Source of the DNA: Candidatus Zixiibacteriota bacterium
GTDB lineage: Bacteria > Zixibacteria > MSB-5A5 > GN15 > FEB-12
Direction: 5' to 3'
DNA: 64,000 nucleotides
Assembly: GCA_035380245.1 (NCBI GenBank)
Contig: DAOSXA010000002.1
Location: 434,001-498,000, forward strand
Shown here one piece after another: positions 22,993 through 32,660 of the stretch (within the stretch, counting starts at the first letter, position 1; each line of letters begins with the position of its first letter). The notes under the pieces were generated by a model. It searched no databases. It saw only the letters and a program-made list of their open reading frames with translations, and was not told where the DNA came from. A program made the translations under genes and the position numbers.

Positions 22993-25956
22993 ATGAGCGA
23001 CAAACCGATCATACATGAAGTCAATCCGCTAAATCGTAAATTCGACGATCTGATGCAATTCCGGGTAAAGCACGTACTCCTGGTTTCCAGCCCCTACGAT
23101 TCCTACGTGCTTGAAGAAGACGGTATGATTACCGATCTGATTTACAACGAGTTCCTGGAACTCAATCTGACCGTCTCTCCTCATGTTCGTCGCGCCGACA
23201 ATGCCGAGCAAGCCTTGAAGATCATCAAGGAACAGGATATCGACCTGGTAATCGTGTTTAAGAGGGTCTCCGATATCGACGTTATCCAGTTTGGCCTCCA
23301 GGTTAAACAGATCAATCCCAAAATGCCGGTGGTTCTGTTGGCCTATCATCAACGCGAGTTGACCATCATGGAAGACCCCGGTTATCATAACGCTATCGAT
23401 CATGTCTTCATCTGGACCGGCGACGTCCGCATCATGTTGTCTATCATCAAGTTAATCGAGGATAAACGCAACATCGACGCCGACACGGCTCTGATCGGGG
23501 TACGTGTCATCATCGTTGTTGAAGACAACGTGAAATTCTATTCCTCCTTCCTCCCTCTCCTCTATACCGGGATAATGCAACAGACGCATGCCCTGATGGA
23601 AGAAGGAATGAACATATCGGATAAGATGTTGCGCATGCGAACACGTCCGAAAATTCTGCTTGCCACCGATTTCGAACAGGGTTGCGAGATTTTCGACCGT
23701 TACGAAGACTTCACCCTGGCCGTGATTTCAGACGTTCGCTATAAAGTCGGCGGTGTTAAAGACAACGAAGCCGGTATCAAACTAGCCAAACGCGTCCGCG
23801 CCCGAGTACCGGATATGCCCATTTTATTACAGTCCTCTGATCTGGACAACGCCAAACTGGCCTTCGCCAACGACGTCGGTTTCATTTTCAAGCGCTCGCC
23901 CACCCTGCATCAGGATATTCGCCGGTTCATCACCAGTTATTTCGGTTTTGGAGATTTCGTTTTCACTCTCCCGGACGGCACCGAAGTCGCCAAAGCAGCC
24001 GACTTCCAGGAAATGGAAGCCGTATTGGCTAATGTAGACGAACGCGCCCTTCTCTTTCATGCCGGCCGTAACCATTTTTCGAACTGGTTGATGGCTCGCA
24101 CCGAGTTCGACCTGGCGCGCCGTCTTCGTCCCAAAAAAGCCAGCGAGTTTAAGAGTTCCACGGAACTGCGTCGTTATCTGATAAACACCTTCAAGAATTT
24201 CCGTCACGAACGTCAATTGGGCGTGGTCAGCGATTTTTCACGTCGGCGGTTCGATCTCCAATCTGATTTTGTCCGCGTCGGGGGTGGCTCGCTCGGAGGC
24301 AAAGGCCGGGGTCTGGCTTTCGTGAATGCATTATTGAGCCAGCGCGACCACAGCGGGATGTTCGACAACGTTCGGATAAAAGTGCCGCGCTCGGTGATCA
24401 TCGGAACCGATATTTTCGACGCCTTCGTTGACACCAACGATCTGGTATCATGTGCCCTGGGCATATACAGCGATGAGGAAATAACCGACAAGTTCCTCAA
24501 GGCCAAGTTCCCCCGCCCGATCAAGAGTGATCTGCGGGCCCTGCTTGAGGTTGTCAAACACCCTCTGGCGGTAAGGTCTTCGTCGATGCTCGAGGATTCG
24601 CACCTCGAACCGGCGGCTGGTGTTTACGACACCCACATGCTGCCCAACTGCCATGAAGACCCGAAAATACGCCTGCGTCAACTCGTACGGGCCATCAAGC
24701 TGACCTGGGCTTCGACCTTTTTCTCCAACGCTCGCGTCTACCATGAGTCGGTAGGCAATCGCGTCGAGGAAGAGAAAATGGCCGTTATCGTGCAACAGGC
24801 AATCGGCCTTCAGCATGAAGAGACCTTTTATCCGTCGTTCTCAGGTGTCGCGCTGTCTTACAACTACTATTCCACCGAGGGAATTCTCCCCGAAGACGGT
24901 GTCATCTACACCGCTCTCGGTCTCGGGAAAACGATTGTCGACGGCATGAATTGCCTTCGCTTCTCCCCCACTTATCCGGAGCGACTGCCGCAATTCGCGA
25001 CCACCAAAGACATGCTCAGGAATTCTCAACGGGCCTTCTACGCCATCGACCTGGCCAACAGCCGGGTGATGCCCGAACCCGGCGGTGAGAAAGGGCTTAT
25101 CCGACTCGACCTGGATGATGCCGAACGTCACGGCACCCTGACCTCCATCGCCTCCACCTATGTGGCCGAAAACGATCGCGTCTACGATGGCGTGGGACGA
25201 GAGGGAACTCGGATAATCTCGTTTGCTCCGATTTTGAAACATCATCGTTTCCCACTTCCGGAGATAGCTCGATACCTGCTTAATCTGGGCAGCCATGGTC
25301 TCAACTGCCCGGTTGAAATCGAGTTTGCCGTGAAACTGTCTGACGATAAAAGCAAACCCGATGATTTCTATTTCCTGCAGGTGCGCCCCATGGTCAAGGA
25401 CGCCGTCTTCGAAACGGTGTCGTTGGACGATGTCGACCGTTCCCGTGTGATCGGGAAAAGCGATAACGCTCTCGGCAATATGCGCCTGACGGCGATATCC
25501 GATATTCTTCTGGTTGATCCGGATAAATTCGACCGCGGCAAAACGGTCGAGATCGCCGAACAAGTGGGACAATTCAACTCCGTCTTGAAAGAAGCGGGGC
25601 ATCCTTATCTCCTGCTCGGACCGGGGCGTTGGGGCACTTCCGAACGCTGGCTCGGAGTACCGGCCAACTGGAATCAGATATCCGGAGCAAAGGTAATTAT
25701 TGAGGCCGCCTACGGCGATTTCGCCCCGGACCCATCATTCGGAACTCACTTCTTCCAGAATCTGATTTCTATGCAGGTTGGTTATATGACGATCAATCCG
25801 ACCGCCGGAAACGGCTTCCTCGACTGGCCCTGGTTGATGGAACAACGCGTCGAGGCCTCATCGGATTTCGTCCGTCATATCGTGCTGGAAAAGCCGATGG
25901 AGATTCTGATCGACGGGCGCGCCGGAGGCGGCTTACTTCTTAAGCCTGAGCAATAG
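22993..25956 (+). CDS. Receiver-domain protein with PEP-synthase/PPDK-type ATP-binding domain
   Basis: The 987-residue product has no signal peptide. Residues of about 24-160 look like a degenerate receiver fold in which the phospho-Asp place is Phe (L-V-I-V-F-K). Residues of about 168-320 look like a second receiver with the key residues kept: acidic E177/D178 (V-V-E-D-N), phospho-acceptor D247 (V-I-S-D-V), Ser281/282, and Lys300 (I-F-K-R-S-P). From about 420 comes the pyruvate-phosphate-dikinase/PEP-synthase nucleotide domain (G-G-S-L-G-G-K-G-R-G at 431-440, then V-R-S-S-S-M-L-E-D-S and the end motif L-Q-V-R-P-M). The phosphohistidine and TIM-barrel domains of true PEP synthase are absent. 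About 180 uncharacterised residues replace them (L-L-G-P-G-R-W-G-T-S). It is therefore not a standard PEP synthase. A regulated ATP-grasp phosphotransferase is the best description. Confidence 0.85.
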   Translation: MSDKPIIHEVNPLNRKFDDLMQFRVKHVLLVSSPYDSYVLEEDGMITDLIYNEFLELNLTVSPHVRRADNAEQALKIIKEQDIDLVIVFKRVSDIDVIQFGLQVKQINPKMPVVLLAYHQRELTIMEDPGYHNAIDHVFIWTGDVRIMLSIIKLIEDKRNIDADTALIGVRVIIVVEDNVKFYSSFLPLLYTGIMQQTHALMEEGMNISDKMLRMRTRPKILLATDFEQGCEIFDRYEDFTLAVISDVRYKVGGVKDNEAGIKLAKRVRARVPDMPILLQSSDLDNAKLAFANDVGFIFKRSPTLHQDIRRFITSYFGFGDFVFTLPDGTEVAKAADFQEMEAVLANVDERALLFHAGRNHFSNWLMARTEFDLARRLRPKKASEFKSSTELRRYLINTFKNFRHERQLGVVSDFSRRRFDLQSDFVRVGGGSLGGKGRGLAFVNALLSQRDHSGMFDNVRIKVPRSVIIGTDIFDAFVDTNDLVSCALGIYSDEEITDKFLKAKFPRPIKSDLRALLEVVKHPLAVRSSSMLEDSHLEPAAGVYDTHMLPNCHEDPKIRLRQLVRAIKLTWASTFFSNARVYHESVGNRVEEEKMAVIVQQAIGLQHEETFYPSFSGVALSYNYYSTEGILPEDGVIYTALGLGKTIVDGMNCLRFSPTYPERLPQFATTKDMLRNSQRAFYAIDLANSRVMPEPGGEKGLIRLDLDDAERHGTLTSIASTYVAENDRVYDGVGREGTRIISFAPILKHHRFPLPEIARYLLNLGSHGLNCPVEIEFAVKLSDDKSKPDDFYFLQVRPMVKDAVFETVSLDDVDRSRVIGKSDNALGNMRLTAISDILLVDPDKFDRGKTVEIAEQVGQFNSVLKEAGHPYLLLGPGRWGTSERWLGVPANWNQISGAKVIIEAAYGDFAPDPSFGTHFFQNLISMQVGYMTINPTAGNGFLDWPWLMEQRVEASSDFVRHIVLEKPMEILIDGRAGGGLLLKPEQ

Positions 25957-25974
25957 AATTAAGGATTCTTGATG

Positions 25975-26009
25975 GACCGCCTGTCATGATTGACCGGCGG
26001 TCTTTCTTT
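25975..26009 (+). terminator. Terminator after the receiver/PEP-synthase-like gene
   Basis: GACCGCC (25975-25981) pairs with GGCGGTC (25996-26002) around a 14-base loop, followed by TTTCTTT. Confidence 0.7.
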
Positions 26010-26014
26010 GCGGT

Positions 26015-27532
26015 TCAGTCCGAACGATTCGACCCCAGCACATACCCCTGTTTGAAGAGCATCAAGGTCACGAATAAAAGCCCCAGAACGGTGGTCGGCA
26101 TCAGCAGGTACATAACCTCGACACTGACAACACGATTCTGAACGAAAACCGGCAGATAATGCAGAATCGTATTAAATCCAATCAGGCAGGCCAGACAGAT
26201 TTTCCAGCCTCGGCTCTCAGTCCCGGCGGCAATTAAATATCCTAACAAAGCTCCCCCGGTAACGTGATAGAGAATCGTGAAACCGCGTTCGAGAAGATGC
26301 CAGCCAAACACCTGCCCCGACACCGCGAAAGATGCCAGATAACAGGCCTCGACCAGTCCGAAGCCGGCGCCGATTGCCGCCGCCAGGTGGCGCGGTTTGA
26401 CCGCTTTGGCCATAGCCATGCGCAGCAGCCCGATCAGAATAGCCACTTTGAGCAGTTCCTGAATCAAACCGGCGGCTAATGCAGGCAGGATTGCCCATAG
26501 ATATCCCGAATCTCCCGCTTGAACACGCGGCAGGAGAATCTTTTCGAACAACCAGTCTTGAATCGGCATCTGAATCAGAATCACGACGATTACAGCCAGA
26601 CACCCCAGAAGAAACGCCAGAAATGTGACCGGATGACGGTAGCTGCGTCCGATAAAAAACGACCAGGCCACCAGACTGATTATAAGATAGAGCACCATGC
26701 GCGACATCTTCTTACCCGAGTCCGATGCCGGCACCGGGGCAATCTTTTCGGTTGTCGCTTCTGCAACAGCCGGTTGCGTCTGGCGCACCACATCCAGGTA
26801 AGCCTGGAAGCGCTGTCCCGGAACATCCATCTTAACCAGGCGCTTGTCCGGAGTGAAATAAGCGGTGCCCACAAACGGCATAAGATAGCGAATTACATAA
26901 ACCGAATCGAACACTTCGTTATAAAGACGTTCGTATCCGAATCGTTCCACAACTGCTTGAATTGGACCGGTGAGCACTATCTGCGGAACGAACACCGTAT
27001 CCAGCAGCGTGTCGCCGACCACCAAATCGTGCATCGCCAGATATAACTCATGCTGGTCGATAAAGAGATTATCCGCTGCAAAGCCACCTCGGTCGAAACG
27101 AAACTCGCGTTCACGCTCCTTCCCCGGTTGGCCAATCTTTCCACGAATAAACTCACCGTTCCGCTTTAGATCGATCACATTCTCCCCGCCGTTGACCTTC
27201 AGGTTGATAAGATCACCGAGATATGATCCATCCAGAGCAACGTAATGATCCCCTTCGATTTCATAAAGGAGGTCCTGTCCTACCTTGTTATAATCGAGCC
27301 TGAGCGTTTCATTGAACACGACACCGGCAACACCGTCAATCTCGGTCTTCTCACTAACGAACGAAGCCAATCGCCCGGAGGTCGTATCTTTGAGCTCGAA
27401 GGTCCAGACGCGTACTTCTCCCAGACTGCGGTAGTCGGTGACGGTGCTCGAGGCCTCCAGTTTCGGGGCATCGGCATAGACGAAGTCAGCCAGAACGGCG
27501 ACTAATAGACAAATAATCGTGGACAATTTCAT
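26015..27532 (-). CDS. YhfC/PrsW-like polytopic membrane protein with periplasmic domain
   Basis: The start is ATG 27532, which begins a normal signal sequence (M-K-L-S-T-I-I-C-L-L-V-A-V-L-A); the TTG at 27568 does not. Residues of about 22-270 form a beta-rich periplasmic domain of unknown type. Residues of about 283-505 hold seven or eight membrane segments with conserved polar residues in register with YhfC/PrsW-type intramembrane peptidases. These are I-Q-E-L-L-K, G-A-G-F-G-L-V-E-A, H-V-T-G-G-A and I-L-H-Y. Such Glu and His residues are the presumed active site in those families, but proteolysis by this protein is an inference. There is no ribosome site. A promoter places transcription start at or beside the ATG, so the mRNA may be leaderless. 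Confidence 0.7.
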   Translation of the reverse strand: MKLSTIICLLVAVLADFVYADAPKLEASSTVTDYRSLGEVRVWTFELKDTTSGRLASFVSEKTEIDGVAGVVFNETLRLDYNKVGQDLLYEIEGDHYVALDGSYLGDLINLKVNGGENVIDLKRNGEFIRGKIGQPGKEREREFRFDRGGFAADNLFIDQHELYLAMHDLVVGDTLLDTVFVPQIVLTGPIQAVVERFGYERLYNEVFDSVYVIRYLMPFVGTAYFTPDKRLVKMDVPGQRFQAYLDVVRQTQPAVAEATTEKIAPVPASDSGKKMSRMVLYLIISLVAWSFFIGRSYRHPVTFLAFLLGCLAVIVVILIQMPIQDWLFEKILLPRVQAGDSGYLWAILPALAAGLIQELLKVAILIGLLRMAMAKAVKPRHLAAAIGAGFGLVEACYLASFAVSGQVFGWHLLERGFTILYHVTGGALLGYLIAAGTESRGWKICLACLIGFNTILHYLPVFVQNRVVSVEVMYLLMPTTVLGLLFVTLMLFKQGYVLGSNRSD

Positions 27533-27539
27533 ACGGGGG

Positions 27540-27568
27540 AAATAATCCGCCGGAAGGCCGTGAGTCAA
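27540..27568 (-). promoter_or_regulatory. Promoter giving a leaderless mRNA for the YhfC/PrsW-like gene
   Basis: TTGACT (27563-27568), 17 bases, TTATTT (27540-27545). The -10 box ends seven bases before the ATG, which puts +1 on or next to the start codon, and no Shine-Dalgarno site exists. Confidence 0.6.
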
Positions 27569-27623
27569 CTCTAAACAGCGTTAGGAGACGATTAGATAAC
27601 CGTTTACACAGAACTCGCGAACA

Positions 27624-27652
27624 TTGGGTCGCCAAAAAACAACTGGCATAAA
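27624..27652 (+). promoter_or_regulatory. Possible promoter of the TauE/SafE gene
   Basis: TTGGGT (27624-27629) and CATAAA (27647-27652) with 17 bases between them; both match the consensus only partly. Confidence 0.42.
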
Positions 27653-27708
27653 CCAACGACAACGGTATTATTCTTCATTCGATGAACGGACAAAAGGCAA
27701 GTGAATAG

Positions 27709-28596
27709 ATGTTTGAATTCCCGATAAGCGGCGTCGAGACTTATTGGTGGCTGCCTCCGCTGGTTGCTTTCGTTGTTTCGGCTTTATCCTCGATCGCGGG
27801 ACTGTCCGGAGCATTTCTCCTTCTCCCCTTTCAGGTATCGTTTCTGGGCTATGTCGGCCCCGGCGTCAGCCCCACCAATCTCCTTTACAACATTGTCGCC
27901 ATCCCCAGCGGAGTATATCGCTATTTGCGTGAGCGGCGTATGGTCTGGTCGCTGGCCTGGGCTACCGCTGTCGGAACACTTCCCGGTGTTATCATCGGCG
28001 GTCTGATCCGCATCTACTGGCTGCCCGATCCGGCTCATTTCAAGCCTTTCGCCGGTGCGGTTTTGCTCTATATCGGCCTGCGCCTGGTCAAAACGATCGT
28101 GAAACCGTCCGCAAAAGGCTCACATGCCGGTACGTTTCGCGTTACCAATCAAATCTTCACGCTCAGAACGACCGAGTACGACTTTGAGGGAGATCACTAT
28201 CGGACTTCCACCCCGGCCATCATGGCGTTGAGTTTCATCGTAGGGATCGTAGGCGGTACTTACGGCATTGGCGGCGGCGCCATCATCGCCCCGTTTTTCG
28301 TCTCAATCTTCGGCCTTCCGGTCTACACAATCGCCGGGGCAGCTCTCTTCGGCACCTTCCTGACTTCAGTCGTAGGGGTGCTGTTTTATTGGTTATACGG
28401 CCTCGTTATCTCGGAAACCGCCAATGTCGGTCCGGACTGGCTCCTTGGTTTCATGCTCGGTATCGGCGGCGCTGTCGGAACGTATGTGGGCGCTCGCATG
28501 CAGCGTTATCTGCCGGAGCGATTGATAAAAATCGTCCTGACCGGCTTGTTGTTGTTTGCCGCCGTCCGTTATCTCCTCCCGCTTATTACCAACTGA
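27709..28596 (+). CDS. TauE/SafE-family membrane permease
   Basis: The 295-residue product has about eight membrane segments arranged as two related halves. Each half carries the family's glycine-rich entry: S-S-I-A-G-L-S-G-A-F in the first and G-G-T-Y-G-I-G-G-G-A in the second. The family exports or imports small anions such as sulfite, sulfoacetate or taurine-derived organosulfonates. The substrate here is not evident, since no sulfur-metabolism gene is next to it. The ATG at 27709 follows AAAAGG at about 11 bases. It is divergent from the YhfC/PrsW-like gene and convergent with the PorV-like gene. Confidence 0.9.
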   Translation: MFEFPISGVETYWWLPPLVAFVVSALSSIAGLSGAFLLLPFQVSFLGYVGPGVSPTNLLYNIVAIPSGVYRYLRERRMVWSLAWATAVGTLPGVIIGGLIRIYWLPDPAHFKPFAGAVLLYIGLRLVKTIVKPSAKGSHAGTFRVTNQIFTLRTTEYDFEGDHYRTSTPAIMALSFIVGIVGGTYGIGGGAIIAPFFVSIFGLPVYTIAGAALFGTFLTSVVGVLFYWLYGLVISETANVGPDWLLGFMLGIGGAVGTYVGARMQRYLPERLIKIVLTGLLLFAAVRYLLPLITN

Positions 28597-28599
28597 CTC

Positions 28600-28634
28600 A
28601 AACAAAAGGGTCGGTTGCCAGGCAACCGACCCTT
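28600..28634 (-). terminator. Terminator of the TonB receptor/PorV operon
   Basis: AAGGGTCGGTTGCC (28606-28619) pairs with its complement at 28621-28634. On the minus strand TTTTGTTTG follows the stem. The plus-strand side lacks T's, so the site serves the leftward operon. Confidence 0.85.
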
Positions 28635-28660
28635 GAATCCTCCACCTTGTCGATGGTCTT

Positions 28661-29650
28661 TTAGAAGAGCATCTTAAAGGTGAAGTACTGATTGTCGTCG
28701 AACACATCGGTTTCCGTCCAGGAATACTCGACTGACATCTGCGTCGAACCGAGTTCGAACAAAATCCCGGCTCCGACCGAAGCACCGTACAGATAGTTGT
28801 CGTCTTCCGTGAAGTTATAACCGCCGCGGATCGAGTACTTACCGTCGTAGACATACTCGAAACCGGTCGAATAAACGTCTTCATAGAAGTTGTTGGAACG
28901 GAAGTTCCCGGATATCGAAGCGAAGTTCGGACCGTTATCCAGGAAATCGTACGAAACCGCCATATTGATCGATGACGGCAACTCGAAGTCCTTGGACTTA
29001 CCGGCCACGGTGATACCGTCTACCGTGTAGTAGAATCCATCACCGGTGAACTTCATTGTCGGGCCGTAGTTCTTGATCGCCACACCGAACGAAACACCCT
29101 TCCAGCGCGGATCGTACTTGAAGCCCACATCGAAAGCCAGACCGGTCGCCTGCGCTTCGAAGATCTTCTCATGGATGAACATAGCCGTAGCACCAAACGA
29201 CACATTGGCCGTCAGGATCTTGGCGTATGACATCGACAACACCGAAAGAGTCGGATTGAACTTACGCCCGGTTCCTTCGGTTTCGTCATAAGTGGTCTCT
29301 TCCATGTCGCCGATTGAGACGATCTTGGCCGAGGCGCCGATGGTGCCGAAACCGTATATCCGGGTTGCGAGACCGAAGTAGTTCACATCGATGTCAGCCA
29401 GATACGGCTGATGCGTGAACATCACTTCGGTTCCATCCAGCTCCGCCAAACCGGCCGGATTCCAGAAGATCGACTCCACGCCCACGACGTTGGAGACGAC
29501 TGCGCCGCCCATCGCCGTTCCGCGGGAACCGACTGGTATCAGGAGTTCAGCGGCGCCTGCTGTTCCGATTCGCCGCGAGTTCCCAGCGTAAACCGAGCTG
29601 AGACTTACGGCGAGGAGAACCAACACTAAAATAATGTATTTTGATTTCAT
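28661..29650 (-). CDS. PorV/PorQ-family outer-membrane protein
   Basis: The 329-residue product has a signal peptide (1-22, ending V-Y-A-G). The mature N-terminus (G-T-A-G-A-A-E-L-L-I-P-V-G-S-R-G-T-A-M-G-G-A) and the F-W-N-P-A-G-L-A motif are diagnostic of the PorV/PorQ family. The remainder alternates as beta strands to a C-terminal F, as expected of a 14-stranded barrel. PorV proteins carry T9SS cargo at the outer membrane. The presence of T9SS tails on proteins in this window (for example at 2994-5372) fits that role. It is third in an operon after the TonB receptor and a large secreted protein, with an 18-base gap and AAAGGAA before its ATG. Confidence 0.9.
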   Translation of the reverse strand: MKSKYIILVLVLLAVSLSSVYAGNSRRIGTAGAAELLIPVGSRGTAMGGAVVSNVVGVESIFWNPAGLAELDGTEVMFTHQPYLADIDVNYFGLATRIYGFGTIGASAKIVSIGDMEETTYDETEGTGRKFNPTLSVLSMSYAKILTANVSFGATAMFIHEKIFEAQATGLAFDVGFKYDPRWKGVSFGVAIKNYGPTMKFTGDGFYYTVDGITVAGKSKDFELPSSINMAVSYDFLDNGPNFASISGNFRSNNFYEDVYSTGFEYVYDGKYSIRGGYNFTEDDNYLYGASVGAGILFELGSTQMSVEYSWTETDVFDDNQYFTFKMLF

Positions 29651-29668
29651 TGCGTTGTTTCCTTTCGC

Positions 29669-32641
29669 CTAGTAAGTCGACAGGACTTCTTCTTGCATGA
29701 AGACCGCGGTTTTGCCGATCTTCTGACCGATGCCAGGCGCATCAACGACATAGATATAGATTCCTGAAGCAACCGGCAGGTTGTTTTCAGTCCTCAAATC
29801 CCAGGATGCAATACTCGTGGTGGCATCGTTCTTCTCGATCTCACGAATGAACTCACCGGCCAGGTTGTAGATAGTTATCGTACACTGGGTCGGCAGATTC
29901 TGGAACTTCAACTGGTAGTTACCCACAGCCGGATCGTACGGACCGTTCAGATAGAACGGGTTCGGTACGGTCTTGATGTTGTTGAGAACATCTTCGTTCC
30001 TTACTGATTGACCTTCTGTAGCGACGAATTGGAAAACGTCATCGGAAGTATTCACCTTGGCAGTTGTGAAACGAATAATCGTACCCACAGCCGGTGCCGT
30101 AGTTGTTTCGGAATAGTCGGTTATAACAATTCGTCCGATACGGAAATCGTCCGGCCAAGTATAATCCATAGCCTCCGGCAATGGCTCGTAGTATTCACGC
30201 TCAGAGACATAGATGCGGTCGCCATAAGACCAACCACCGCTTTCGTCATCATCAAGAATAGCGATCTGGACTCTGATATCGTCAGAAGCGTCATCAGGTG
30301 TTCCAATACCGATATTCCAGATTTCAAATGGGGCATTATGATCGTACTTGGTTTCGGTGTTCCAATCATAATACTCAGAGCCATCCTCTGTAAACCGGAT
30401 CTCCCAGTCATAGGTACCAATGATACCACGATAGTTCAGCCGGCTCCAGTTGGTACCTCCGTCAGCTGTTATATACCACTCTCTAGTCGAGTTAAGAGAA
30501 TACATAACATTGTCAGGAGAAATCGTGCCGGTGGCATTGGCCACTTCTTGAATGGCGACAACGCCGAAGTCCGGTCCCGCTACTTTCACCAGCATACCAT
30601 CCACAATCGGGTACAATTCGTCACCCGACTGGTTGGTTTCGTATGAGTAAAGACGAGTTACGGGAGTAGAAGTAATATCATCCAGATGCCAGGCGATATC
30701 AGCAGTTGTGCCGTCACCTATATCGATCAGCGTGTCCTCAAACGATACCTGGTAAGTATGGCCATTGAGAGCCGCATGATCTACGACAATCGGAGTTATG
30801 ACTCCGTTGGAACCACCGGCTGTGTGGGTCACTGGAAGGGTATCGCCTATGATATATTCAAAGTCGATATCTGTCACAGGACGTTGTGGACGCACAGACA
30901 CAACCTTTTCAGAGTTCAGCGTGAGAAAGCCCGGGTCAGAACTAGCATCGTATGAATAAGCGCTGACCTTGAAGAAATACTGTGTGACGTTGTTAAGATC
31001 GCCACCAAGGAGTTTATCTTCATCGATGAAAATGTAGCGCTGAACACCGAGGTCTTCACCCGGCCAGAGAAGACGACGCTCCTGCTGACCTGTAACGGGA
31101 TCAAACACCTCATCCTGAATAGCTACAACACCATCCTGAATATCATAGGCCTTTATCGCCGTCCAGTCACCATCGGAGGTTTCTCCTTGCCAAACCACAT
31201 AACCCTGGAACGGGTAGGTACCGTGATCTGTTTCAGAGACGTCAGTCCATGAAAGCGCAATACCTTCGTCTTTCCATTGCGCTGTAACAACTGGTGTGGC
31301 CGGAGGAGAGTCCAGCACGAAATCGGCATCGTAGGCTCTCTGGGCTTCGACATCGTAGTTCTTCATCAGAGAAATCGAGGTCAGGCGGTTCGTCGACCGA
31401 CCTACAACAATACCGAGAACAATCTCAACTGAATCACCGGGTTCGAAGGTGATCGGGCCGGTGGTCTGCATCCAACGACGGTCGGCGGGATCGGAATCGA
31501 GATCGCCCGAACCAGTCACAGGATCACCGGCGTGCATGAACCGAGTCACTTCGCCGTTGTAGGTGTAGTCACCACCACCGGCATCGAGTCCACGCATATA
31601 GTTATAGGTTTCATTGTAGGAGTTGGGATCGGTGCCGTTGATGTACTTATTGAACGAGGTCATGCCCATGTTGGTATAACCTGGCCAAAGCTCACCCCAA
31701 GCCTTGGCAGTATCAGCCAGGTCACCGGTTTCAATCAATGGACCCTGGAAGTAATCAAATCCAACTGCCGGTGGAGTAGCGCCATAGTGATTGGCGTCGT
31801 CGTTGTCGGCATTGTATACATAACCGATGGACAGCGAAGTATCGCAACCGACCAAATCGTCGGTATACTCACCCAGGTCAGGATCGGCCCATGAGGACAA
31901 ATAACATTCCTCAATTGTATTCCCACCCTTGTTGAACACCTGGTAGCGCACAAAAATACACTGACCAAGAGCGCCACTGCGATTGTACGCCCAGGTCGTC
32001 TGCCGCACCTCAAGTCCGAGCGGTTCCGTTTCACCGGCATTGTTCAGGTGCTGATCCGGATCGGCATCGTTGTAAACCGCCCAGAGCATTTGGTCACCCA
32101 TCATCGCCGGAGCACCGTACTCATCTACGGGCGCACCTTCGTCAGCAGGCCAGTCCAAATAATCCTGGTTCGGATTATCGGCCAGACTGTCGGAGTACAG
32201 CTTGTAGACACGGTATCCTGCATCCGATCCGTTATCAGGATCGAAAGTCCATACCCCAGGTGATACCTGTACGTTCATCGGACCGGGGACGTACTCATCG
32301 TCATACTCTGAGATGATCACCCGTACCTCATCATCAACCATACCTCCGACCCAGAGACCGGCTGCATAGACGATGTAGTTGCCTAAAGAACCATCCAGAA
32401 TCGACTCGTTGTCGACGTATGGGAAGAAAGTACCGGCGTCATAGCCGAACACGCCGGACAAATCACGAGCGAAACTTCCGTGGTTGGTTACGAACATCAG
32501 GATCTTGTTGGCGTTGATGTACGTCGCGTTGTCAATCACCTGTGACATCGGACGATCCATCCTCGCATGGTAAGGCGGTGCCGCTGAAAGGGGCAGTGCC
32601 ACCAACAAGACCAAGGCTATTGTAAGCAGCTTAGTTTTCAT
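29669..32641 (-). CDS. Large secreted protein with C-terminal FlgD-like/T9SS-type tail
   Basis: The 990-residue product has a signal peptide ending L-S-A-A. The N-terminal region (N-H-G-S-F-A, then Y-A-A-G-L-W-V-G-G) is related to the paired genes at 55292 and 58061 (N-N-G-T, A-A-S-F-W-I-G-A). Around residues 470-600 is a fibronectin-III-like segment (P-P-A-T-P-V-V-T-A-Q-W, then G-Y-V-V-W-Q-G). The last 85 residues form a FlgD-like/T9SS type A tail: V-P-N-P-F-Y-L-N-G-P-Y, T-I-Y-N-L-A-G-E, W-D-L-R-T-E-N and S-G-I-Y-I-Y-V-V. It is probably a surface-exposed T9SS substrate. It lies 19 bases after the TonB receptor and 18 before the PorV-like gene, so receptor, cargo and carrier are co-expressed. 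Its function is unknown. Confidence 0.85.
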   Translation of the reverse strand: MKTKLLTIALVLLVALPLSAAPPYHARMDRPMSQVIDNATYINANKILMFVTNHGSFARDLSGVFGYDAGTFFPYVDNESILDGSLGNYIVYAAGLWVGGMVDDEVRVIISEYDDEYVPGPMNVQVSPGVWTFDPDNGSDAGYRVYKLYSDSLADNPNQDYLDWPADEGAPVDEYGAPAMMGDQMLWAVYNDADPDQHLNNAGETEPLGLEVRQTTWAYNRSGALGQCIFVRYQVFNKGGNTIEECYLSSWADPDLGEYTDDLVGCDTSLSIGYVYNADNDDANHYGATPPAVGFDYFQGPLIETGDLADTAKAWGELWPGYTNMGMTSFNKYINGTDPNSYNETYNYMRGLDAGGGDYTYNGEVTRFMHAGDPVTGSGDLDSDPADRRWMQTTGPITFEPGDSVEIVLGIVVGRSTNRLTSISLMKNYDVEAQRAYDADFVLDSPPATPVVTAQWKDEGIALSWTDVSETDHGTYPFQGYVVWQGETSDGDWTAIKAYDIQDGVVAIQDEVFDPVTGQQERRLLWPGEDLGVQRYIFIDEDKLLGGDLNNVTQYFFKVSAYSYDASSDPGFLTLNSEKVVSVRPQRPVTDIDFEYIIGDTLPVTHTAGGSNGVITPIVVDHAALNGHTYQVSFEDTLIDIGDGTTADIAWHLDDITSTPVTRLYSYETNQSGDELYPIVDGMLVKVAGPDFGVVAIQEVANATGTISPDNVMYSLNSTREWYITADGGTNWSRLNYRGIIGTYDWEIRFTEDGSEYYDWNTETKYDHNAPFEIWNIGIGTPDDASDDIRVQIAILDDDESGGWSYGDRIYVSEREYYEPLPEAMDYTWPDDFRIGRIVITDYSETTTAPAVGTIIRFTTAKVNTSDDVFQFVATEGQSVRNEDVLNNIKTVPNPFYLNGPYDPAVGNYQLKFQNLPTQCTITIYNLAGEFIREIEKNDATTSIASWDLRTENNLPVASGIYIYVVDAPGIGQKIGKTAVFMQEEVLSTY

Positions 32642-32660
32642 AATCTATTACCCCACTTTC

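Noticed and set aside
24841..25602. A 253-codon minus-strand frame inside the receiver/PEP-synthase-like gene
   Set aside because: It mirrors the coding strand and lacks a ribosome site; the sense gene is continuous with recognised motifs.
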